Below, in pieces: positions 5,302 through 10,830 of a DNA stretch of 10,830 nucleotides. Under the pieces are notes generated by a model. It worked only from the letters and a program-made list of their open reading frames with translations. It was not told the DNA's origin and searched no databases. The first letter of the stretch is position 1, and each line of letters begins with the position of its first letter. The translations under genes were made by a program, and so were the position numbers. Source of the DNA: an uncultured Collinsella sp. (GTDB taxonomy: Bacteria > Actinomycetota > Coriobacteriia > Coriobacteriales > Coriobacteriaceae); contig CABUBH010000054.1 of the NCBI GenBank assembly GCA_902489775.1, positions 1-10,830 on the forward strand. Reading direction: 5' to 3'.

Positions 5302-7755
5302 CTAGCCGCGGACCTCGCCGTTTACGCCCTTGCACACCTTGGTGACGATCTTCTGGTGCGCCTTCTCGACCTCTTCGCTGGTGAGCGTGTGGTCGTCGGA
5401 GCGATACGTAAGCGCAAAGGCCATGGACTTCTTGCCCACGCCCACACGGACCGGATCGCGGTAGACGTCGAACAGGCGCACGCCCTCGAGCAGTTTGCCG
5501 CCGGCGCTGGTAATGCGGCGCTCAAGATCCTCGCAGGTCACGGTGTTGTCGACCACGATAGCAAGGTCGTGCTCAACAGCCGGGTACTGCGAGAACTCGC
5601 GGTAGTTCTCCTGGTTGCGGGCGCCCTTGATCAGCTTGTCCAGATCGAGCTCAAAGGCAACGACGACCTCGTCGATGCCCATAGCCTCGCGCGCCTTGGG
5701 GTGAATCTCGCCAACCCAGCCCAGCACGGTACCGCCGGACAGAACCTCGGCGGCACGGCCCGGCTGCAAGAAAGCGTAGCCCTCGCCCTCGACGGGACGG
5801 AAGCGAACCTTCTCGATGCGCAGCTGGGCGAGCAGCTCCTCGACAATGCCCTTGCCAAAGAAGAAGCGCAGCTTGCGGTACTTCATGGTCCAGGACTGCT
5901 CGCTCCACTGACCCGAGAGCACGCCCGCCACGGACTTGGTCTCCTTGGGCAGGCTGGCGTTCTCACGACCGTGGAACAGGCTACCGACCTCGTACAGGTG
6001 CACGTTGGGCGTGCCGTGGGCCTCGTTATAGGCAACGGACTGCAGCAGGCCCGGCAGCAGCGAACGACGCATCTCGGTCTGCTCGGCTACCAGCGGGTTC
6101 ATGAGCACCACGGGACAGCCGCGGCCTTCGGTGGACATACCGATCTTCTCCAGGTCGCCCGGGGCGGCAAAGCCGAAAGTCGTGGTCTCGTTGAGACCGC
6201 AGGCGCGCAGGATCTCGCCGACCTTACGGGTGAGCTTCTGCTCGCGGGTCAGGCCGCCAATGTGGTTCTTGGCAGCCGGGATGGTCGCCGTCACGCGGCC
6301 CATGCCCCACAGGCGCAGGACCTCCTCGATCAGGTCGATCTCGCGCGGCAGGTCGGGACGGAAGCTCGGCGGGGTGACCATAAAGTCCTCGCCGTCGCGC
6401 TCGACGGTGCAGCCCAGGCGGGTGAGCGAGCGCTCGATAAAGTCAGGCTCGATGTCGGCGCCGCAGATGGCATGCACGCGGGCCAGGCGCAGCTTAATGC
6501 TGTCGATGGTCTTGGGCGCGGGGAACACATCCACGTAGCCGGGAGCGACCTCGCCGCCGGCGATCTCCTCGATGAGCGCGCAGGTAACGTTGGCGACGTC
6601 CACGCAGCCGGTCTCGTCGACCTGGCGCTCAAAGCGAATGGAGGCGTCGGAGATCAGCGACAGATCGCGGCTGGTGTGCGAGGTGCGACCGGCGTTGAAG
6701 CAGGCGCTCTCGACCATCACGTCGACGGTGTCGTCCTCGATCTCGGAATCCATGCCGCCCATAACGCCGGCCAATGCCACGGGACGCTCGCCGTCGGTGA
6801 TAAGGCCCATGCCGGCGTCGAGCGTGCGCTCCTCGCCGTCGAGCGTCGTGAACTTCTCATCCTGCTGGGCGGCGCGGACCACCACGCGACGGCGGCCATC
6901 GCGCTCGGCAAAGGTGTCCAGGTCAAAGGCGTGCAGCGGCTGACCGGTGAGCATCATCACGTAGTTGGTGATATCGACAATGTTGTTGTGCGGGCGCACG
7001 CCCAGGGCGTTGAGGCGCTTGACCATCCAGTCGGGCGAGGGGCCGACCTTCACGTTGCGCACGATGCGGGCGACGTAGCGGTCGCACAGGCCCTCGTCGG
7101 CAATCTCGACCGAAAGCTCGTCGTCGGTCGCGCGGCCGGTCTCGGCCTTGATGGCGGGCAGCTCAACGTGGAAATCGCGGTCGAAGATGGCGCCGGTCTC
7201 GCGGGCCATGCCGATCATGGACAGACAATCGGGACGGTTGGGCGTGATCTCGCAGTCGAGCACGGTATCACTCGAGCCCACGTACTCGGCAAACGGCATG
7301 CCGCAGGGCGTGTCCTCGGGCAGGATCATGATGCCGGAGTGGTCGCCGCCCAGGCCGAGCTCGCGCGCAGAGCAGTTCATGCCCATGGACACGACGCCGC
7401 GAAGCTTGCTCTTCTTGATCTTGACGTCGCCGGGAAGCACGGCGCCGATCATGGCCGTGACGATGTGGTCGCCGGCCTCGAAGTTCTGCGCGCCACAGAC
7501 GATCTGCAGCGGGGCGGGGTTGCCGTCGGCGTCGAGGTTCTTGTCACCCACGTCGACCGAGCACACATACATGTGGTCGCTATCGGGGTGCGGGGTCTTG
7601 GTGAGCACCTGGGCGGTCACCACGTGGTCGAAGGACTCGCCCACGGTGTCGATCGCCTCGACCTCGGTGCCGGTACGGATATATTCGTCCGAAAGGGTCT
7701 TGGGATCCTCCGGAATATCGATCATGGTCTTGAGCCAGTCGTAAGAAACGCGCAT
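5302..7755 (-). CDS. pheT: Phenylalanine--tRNA ligase, beta subunit
   Basis: The 817-residue beta subunit of the cytoplasmic alpha2-beta2 enzyme binds tRNA-Phe and edits misacylated tyrosine. Domains in order: N-terminal part, then the OB-fold tRNA-binding domain (about 43-155, with the HPDSDHMYVCSVDVG signature); the B3/B4 editing domain (about 217-390, including HNNIVDITNYVMMLTGQPLHAFD); the B5 DNA-binding-like domain (about 410-482); the catalytic-like core (about 490-705); and the C-terminal FDX-ACB anticodon-binding domain (about 721-816, starting FSQYPAVEHDLAIVVD). Length is typical for a full bacterial PheT and there are no breaks. The ATG at 7755 follows AGGAG with a 7-nt spacer, and MRVSYDWL is the usual N-terminus. 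It lies downstream of pheS in the T-box-controlled operon, but 162 bp separate the two genes, mostly a palindromic element. The antisense strand is open for about 815 codons, which I attribute to GC-biased third positions. Confidence 0.98.
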   Translation of the reverse strand: MRVSYDWLKTMIDIPEDPKTLSDEYIRTGTEVEAIDTVGESFDHVVTAQVLTKTPHPDSDHMYVCSVDVGDKNLDADGNPAPLQIVCGAQNFEAGDHIVTAMIGAVLPGDVKIKKSKLRGVVSMGMNCSARELGLGGDHSGIMILPEDTPCGMPFAEYVGSSDTVLDCEITPNRPDCLSMIGMARETGAIFDRDFHVELPAIKAETGRATDDELSVEIADEGLCDRYVARIVRNVKVGPSPDWMVKRLNALGVRPHNNIVDITNYVMMLTGQPLHAFDLDTFAERDGRRRVVVRAAQQDEKFTTLDGEERTLDAGMGLITDGERPVALAGVMGGMDSEIEDDTVDVMVESACFNAGRTSHTSRDLSLISDASIRFERQVDETGCVDVANVTCALIEEIAGGEVAPGYVDVFPAPKTIDSIKLRLARVHAICGADIEPDFIERSLTRLGCTVERDGEDFMVTPPSFRPDLPREIDLIEEVLRLWGMGRVTATIPAAKNHIGGLTREQKLTRKVGEILRACGLNETTTFGFAAPGDLEKIGMSTEGRGCPVVLMNPLVAEQTEMRRSLLPGLLQSVAYNEAHGTPNVHLYEVGSLFHGRENASLPKETKSVAGVLSGQWSEQSWTMKYRKLRFFFGKGIVEELLAQLRIEKVRFRPVEGEGYAFLQPGRAAEVLSGGTVLGWVGEIHPKAREAMGIDEVVVAFELDLDKLIKGARNQENYREFSQYPAVEHDLAIVVDNTVTCEDLERRITSAGGKLLEGVRLFDVYRDPVRVGVGKKSMAFALTYRSDDHTLTSEEVEKAHQKIVTKVCKGVNGEVRG

Positions 7756-7814
7756 GTAGCTCTCCTAGTTCTTAATCTCCGCAAAGGGAGGAATATCAAA
7801 TGAAAACGTTCACC

Positions 7815-7921
7815 TTAGGGTTGTCCAGGTGCCCCAGGTTGGCGTGAAAGAGGAGCGACGCGTACTAAAGGTACGCGAGCGACGGTTTGAACGCCAAGAT
7901 GGGGTGCCTGGGCAAGCCTAA
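7815..7921. repeat. Large palindromic element between pheS and pheT
   Basis: Outer arms 7821-7845 and 7891-7915 pair over 25 positions with 20 identities and, as RNA, three G-U pairs. TTAGG (7815-7819) and CCTAA (7917-7921) extend the stem by five pairs after one mismatch. Nested inside, CGCGTAC (7859-7865) pairs perfectly with GTACGCG (7871-7877) around TAAAG. An 8-bp direct repeat GAGCGACG (7853-7860 and 7877-7884) flanks the inner hairpin. The right end overlaps the pheS stop codon (7918-7920). Bacterial pheS and pheT are normally closely spaced, so this looks like an inserted dispersed repeat that forms a large hairpin in the pheST mRNA. No T-run follows, so it is not a standard terminator. 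Its copy number elsewhere cannot be seen here. Confidence 0.75.
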
Positions 7922-8994
7922 AATTGGTTCAAGAAGCGCATATCGCCCGTCATCAACGTGCGCAGGTCGGGCAGGTCGTAGCGCAGGGCCGCGACGCGCT
8001 CGGCGCCAATGCCAAAGGCGAAGCCGGTGTACTTCTCGGGGTCGATGCCGCAGTTGATAAGGACGTTGGGGTCGACCATGCCGCAGCCCAGGATCTCGAT
8101 CCAGCCGCTGTGCTTGCAGAAGTTGCAGCCCTTGCCGCCGCAGACGTGGCAGCTTACGTCCACCTCGCAGGAAGGCTCGGTGAAGGGGAAGAAGTGCGGG
8201 CGGTAACGCGTCTTGCGGTCCTCGCCAAACATGCACTTAACAAAGTAGTCGAGCGTGCCCTTGAGGTCGCCAAAGGTGATGCCCTCGTCGACGACCAGGC
8301 CCTCGATCTGGTTGAACTGCGGCAGGTGGCAGGCGTCGGCCGTGTCGGGACGATAGACGGTGCCCGGGCAGATCATGTAGATGGGCGGCTTCTGCGACTC
8401 CATGGTGTGGATCTGCACGCCCGAGGTCTGGGTGCGCAGCAGCACGTCGGACTCGCCGTGAGCGTGAGCCTCGGGATGCGCGACGCTGCCGGGGTTGTTG
8501 TCGACCACGTAGAAGGTATCGCGGGCCGAACGGCTCGGGTGATCCATGGGGGCGTTGAGCGCGGTGAAGTTGTAGTAGGAGGTATCGACCATGGGGCCGG
8601 ACTCGACGGTGTAGCCGATGCCGCAGAAGATATCCTCGGCCTCCTCGATGATCTGCTTGATCAGGTGCTGGTGACCGATCTGCGGACGGATGCCCGGCAG
8701 CGTGATGTCGACGGCCTCGTGCTCGAGTGCGTGCTTGAGGGCGGCGGCCTTCATCTCGGTGGTGCGCTCGTCGAGCATGCCCTCGATCAGTTGGCGCATC
8801 TCGTTGGCGCGCTTGCCCATCATGGGACGATCCTCGGGGGCGAGCTTGCCCATCATGCGCATCAGGCCGGTGATACGGCCCTTGCGACCGAGCAGCTCAA
8901 CGCGCGCAGCCTCGAGCTTGGCGGCGTCGTCGGCGCCTGCAACGAGCTCCTTGGCCTCTTCCTCGAGTTTGACCAGATCATCAATCAGACTCAT
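7918..8994 (-). CDS. pheS: Phenylalanine--tRNA ligase, alpha subunit
   Basis: The 358-residue catalytic subunit charges tRNA-Phe with phenylalanine. Residues 1-90 form the N-terminal helical coiled-coil arm. The class II core follows: DHPSRSARDTF (151-161), LLRTQTSGVQ (185-194), the motif 2 region GTVYRPDT to FNQIEGLVVDE (211-237), FFPFTEPSCEVDV (268-280), and motif 3 GFAFGIGAERVA (324-335). Four cysteines (C282, C285, C290, C293) make a CxxC-x4-CxxC knuckle, which I recall from other Gram-positive PheS proteins. A short His-containing insertion (about 165-182, with H173, H177, H179) separates DTFYVV from LLRT and is longer than in Bacillus-type PheS. The reading frame is open upstream to 9177, but ATG 8994 gives the family N-terminus and follows AAAGGGA, while the upstream part lies in the T-box leader. 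First gene of the operon; expression should rise when tRNA-Phe is uncharged. Confidence 0.98.
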   Translation of the reverse strand: MSLIDDLVKLEEEAKELVAGADDAAKLEAARVELLGRKGRITGLMRMMGKLAPEDRPMMGKRANEMRQLIEGMLDERTTEMKAAALKHALEHEAVDITLPGIRPQIGHQHLIKQIIEEAEDIFCGIGYTVESGPMVDTSYYNFTALNAPMDHPSRSARDTFYVVDNNPGSVAHPEAHAHGESDVLLRTQTSGVQIHTMESQKPPIYMICPGTVYRPDTADACHLPQFNQIEGLVVDEGITFGDLKGTLDYFVKCMFGEDRKTRYRPHFFPFTEPSCEVDVSCHVCGGKGCNFCKHSGWIEILGCGMVDPNVLINCGIDPEKYTGFAFGIGAERVAALRYDLPDLRTLMTGDMRFLNQF

Positions 8995-9079
8995 GTCTTC
9001 CCTTTCGTCTCTCGCGCATTCGCTTGCCGGAGCGACCGATGCCACTTGGCGCTGCGAAAACGCGGCCCGGTTCGGTAAC

Positions 9080-9121
9080 AAAAAAACCGTCCTCGGGCAT
9101 GTGCATTGCCCAAGGACGGTT
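9080..9121 (-). terminator. Intrinsic terminator of the pheST T-box leader
   Basis: Arms 9085-9099 and 9107-9121 form a 15-bp stem with one G-U pair and a 7-nt loop, followed on the minus strand by an uninterrupted T-run (9086-9080). The upstream arm begins right after the T-box sequence, so forming the antiterminator and forming this stem are mutually exclusive. It lies about 85 bp before the pheS start. Confidence 0.92.
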
Positions 9122-9368
9122 GAATTCCGCGGTACCACCTTGTTTGACCCGGCGGATGTCTGGCCCGCCGCGCCCACTCTGTGCCTCTTGTCGCGAGGCT
9201 CACGGCTTCCCTACTGAGGCTTTGCTGCCACTGGCCGCGCGCCCGTTGAGGTCGCTGCTCGGGAGTGAACGCTTGGCCCTTGTCACCGCAGGAAGGCTTG
9301 CAGCCCATGACCTTCCCTCTCTTGCCGGCGACGCGGCGGGCAAAACCCTCTCCGTCAACGCATTGGGC
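9080..9368 (-). promoter_or_regulatory. T-box riboswitch, tRNA-Phe responsive, controlling pheST
   Basis: The minus-strand leader carries the canonical T-box sequence AAGGTGGTACCGCG (9141-9128). Within it UGGU can pair with an ACCA tRNA 3' end, which agrees with discriminator A73 of tRNA-Phe. Stem I is closed by CGTTGA (9360-9355) pairing with TCAACG (9249-9244), with GCC/GGC pairs outside. A distal stem GGAAGG/CCTTCC follows further in. The specifier codon reads UUC (9269-9267). It stands six nucleotides before GAGCA, the same spacing as between the GGC specifier and GAGCA in the well-studied B. subtilis glyQS T-box as I recall it, so the phenylalanine assignment comes from the sequence and not only from the downstream gene. 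Transcriptional attenuation is implied by the overlapping terminator at 9080-9121. Confidence 0.93.
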
Positions 9369-9371
9369 TAT

Positions 9372-9380
9372 AGGATAACA
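9372..9380 (-). promoter_or_regulatory. Possible extended -10 promoter of the T-box leader/pheST
   Basis: The minus strand reads TGTTATCCT, an extended -10 (TGn followed by TATCCT, 4 of 6 to consensus). It would start transcription near 9365, at the foot of stem I. No good -35 is present at the usual distance. The position relative to the T-box is the main support. Confidence 0.4.
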
Positions 9381-9498
9381 CATTCTACGTGTGCATCGCC
9401 GCGTTCCGTTTTGTTCGCGCTGGGTACAAGGCAGGTAGCTGTGCAAACTGGCCGTGCACCCGTCTGCGGCGCTCGGCCTGCGAGATTAAGGATACGGT

Positions 9499-10830
9499 AT
9501 GGGAAAGAAACTCGATAAGAAGGCCAAGGCCGCCGTGGCAAAGGCTGCCAAGGGCGTCAAGGTTGCTAAAGTCGACAAGGCCGTCAAAAAATTCCGTAAA
9601 CTCGAGGGCAAGCTGTGGACTCGCGAGTACCTGCTCAAGATTGCCGAGTTCGATGGAGCGACGATTGCTCCTGCCAACGGTGCTGCCGCCCGTGCCGACG
9701 CCATGGGCACGCTTGCCGGCGAGCATCACAAGCTACTGACCAGCGAGAAGTCCGTTGAGCTCGTACGCTCGTTAGCGCGCGAGACGGTTGCAGGCGGACA
9801 CGTAGACGACCCGCAGCTGCTCGACGAGATCCGCGTACTCGGCCGCGACCAGCGCGAGGCAAGCGTTATTCCTACCGAGGAGGCCGAGGCCTGGACCAGG
9901 CTCACCTGCGAGGCCGACGCCGTGTGGCGCAAGGCCAAGACGGCCAACGACTGGGCGAGCTTTGAGCCCTATGTGGACAAGATTGTGGGCCAGCTCAAGC
10001 ATCAGGCCGAGCTTATGGACCCCAAGCGCGACCCATACGACGTTTGGCTCGACCAGTACGAGCGCGGTCTTTCCGCCAAGAGCTTCGATGCGTTTTGTGA
10101 CGAGGTCAAGGCAACGGTCGTGCCACTCGTGCACGCCATCGGCGAGCGCGGCCAGCAGCCCGCTGCAGACTTTTTGCACGCCCGCGTGCCCGAGGCCGCC
10201 CAGCGCGCCATGAGCTTCGACCTGATGAAGCTCGTCGGCCTGAACCTGGACGACACCACGCTTGCCTTTACCGAGCACCCGTTTAGCGAGGGCTTTGCCG
10301 TGGGTGACGCGCGCATCGCGACACACATCTACGAGGACGATTGCATCTCCAACGTCTACAGCATCATCCACGAGGCGGGGCACACCATGTACGAGCTGGG
10401 CGTCAATCCCGCCTATGCGCGCACCTGTCTGGAGGGCGGCACCTCCATGGGCATCCACGAAAGCCAGAGCCGTTTCTTTGAGAACACCGTGGGCCGCAGC
10501 CGTGCCTTTATGGGACCGCTGCTCGAGGTGCTGCGCCGCCACGCACCCGAGGTCTACGGCGACGTCGACGAGGACACGCTCTACCACGCCGTGAACATCG
10601 CGCAGCCTTCGCTGATCCGCACCGAGGCCGACGAGCTCACCTATCCGCTGCACGTTATGGTGCGCTACGAGATCGAGCGCATGCTGTTTGCCGGCGAGGC
10701 CACAGCCAAGGATATCCCCGCGCTTTGGAATCGCTTCATGGATGAGTACCTGGGCATTCCGGTTCCCGATGACACGCGTGGTTGCCTGCAGGATACGCAC
10801 TGGAGCGGCGGCTCGTTTGGCTACTTCCCC
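9499..10830 (+). CDS. M32-family metallocarboxypeptidase (carboxypeptidase Taq-like), 3' end outside window
   Basis: The visible 444 residues belong to peptidase family M32, cytoplasmic zinc carboxypeptidases that trim C-terminal residues from peptides. The zinc site is HEAGH (291-295), followed by the family box GIHESQSRFFEN (318-329, E321 being the likely third ligand region). IRTEADELTYPLH (373-385) and FGYFP at the window edge are further family hallmarks. About 50 more residues are expected beyond 10830. The ATG at 9499 follows AAGGA with a 6-nt spacer. Two features are unusual. Residues 2-38 are a Lys/Ala-rich extension with no family counterpart that I know. Where M32 enzymes usually have a segment like LLSWDQETYMP, this one reads IAEFDGATIAP (48-58). 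The gene is divergent from the pheST T-box leader across about 130 bp, in which I find no convincing plus-strand promoter. Confidence 0.93.
   Translation, partial: MGKKLDKKAKAAVAKAAKGVKVAKVDKAVKKFRKLEGKLWTREYLLKIAEFDGATIAPANGAAARADAMGTLAGEHHKLLTSEKSVELVRSLARETVAGGHVDDPQLLDEIRVLGRDQREASVIPTEEAEAWTRLTCEADAVWRKAKTANDWASFEPYVDKIVGQLKHQAELMDPKRDPYDVWLDQYERGLSAKSFDAFCDEVKATVVPLVHAIGERGQQPAADFLHARVPEAAQRAMSFDLMKLVGLNLDDTTLAFTEHPFSEGFAVGDARIATHIYEDDCISNVYSIIHEAGHTMYELGVNPAYARTCLEGGTSMGIHESQSRFFENTVGRSRAFMGPLLEVLRRHAPEVYGDVDEDTLYHAVNIAQPSLIRTEADELTYPLHVMVRYEIERMLFAGEATAKDIPALWNRFMDEYLGIPVPDDTRGCLQDTHWSGGSFGYFP

Noticed and set aside
5356..7803. An 815-codon plus-strand ORF antisense to nearly all of pheT.
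   Set aside because: Its protein is low-complexity (rich in A, G, L, V, H and D) with no domain, as expected when G/C-rich third codon positions are read on the opposite strand. Similar shadows lie over cbiM (3988-5097), pheS (7924-9078) and the M32 gene (9772-10800).
7800..7847. A 15-codon plus-strand ORF with a good GGGAGG upstream, between pheS and pheT.
   Set aside because: It is antisense to the operon, runs into the palindromic element and has no sign of conservation. The GGGAGG is probably chance.
7815..7921. The palindromic element as a transcription terminator or a CRISPR-like repeat.
   Set aside because: No T-run follows the stem on either strand, and there is only one unit with no regularly spaced repeats and spacers.
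8995..9177. Upstream extension of the pheS reading frame.
   Set aside because: The extra 61 residues are encoded by the T-box and terminator region. The start at 8994 has a ribosome-binding site and the family N-terminus.
9441..9459. Short inverted repeat GTGCA-N9-TGCAC upstream of the M32 gene.
   Set aside because: Five-base arms are expected by chance in this GC-rich sequence, and no promoter could be placed next to it.

Overview
The window looks like a GC-rich chromosomal segment of a Coriobacteriia actinobacterium, most likely Collinsella or a close relative. This rests on the strong GC preference at third codon positions (every large gene casts a long stop-free shadow ORF on its opposite strand), the AbiEi-like/nuclease family protein at the left, and the T-box-controlled pheST operon. 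The genus is inferred from family recognition, not from a search.

Layout, left to right. Positions 1-336 carry no convincing gene; they hold a long imperfect hairpin with a 17-bp perfect inverted repeat, and possibly an insertion-sequence end near 28-55. A plus-strand gene (337-1410) encodes an AbiEi-like protein with a C-terminal PD-(D/E)xK-type domain. It converges on a minus-strand gene for a zinc-dependent phospholipase C family protein (1407-2255), and the two stop codons share one CTAG. Next comes a minus-strand ECF-type Ni/Co uptake operon, cbiM-cbiQ-cbiO (5052 down to 2336). CbiM carries a fused PDGLE (CbiN-like) C-terminus, so three genes are enough for the transporter. Its promoter sits on top of the terminator of the upstream pheST operon. 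A 28-bp inverted repeat of NikR type (GTGTTAC-N14-GTAACAC) lies just past the predicted transcription start, which points to nickel-responsive repression.

The pheS-pheT operon (8994 down to 5302, minus strand) encodes both subunits of phenylalanyl-tRNA synthetase. It is preceded by a T-box leader with a readable UUC specifier codon, a canonical T-box sequence and a 15-bp intrinsic terminator, so uncharged tRNA-Phe should switch the operon on. An unusual palindromic element of about 107 bp separates pheS from pheT and abuts the pheS stop codon. Divergent from the T-box leader, a plus-strand M32 metallocarboxypeptidase gene starts at 9499 and runs off the right end of the window. It has an odd Lys/Ala-rich N-terminal extension.

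The gene content is largely housekeeping. The parts most worth a second look are non-coding: the NikR-like operator with its promoter nested in a terminator, and two long palindromic elements (159-282 and 7815-7921) that look like dispersed repeats.
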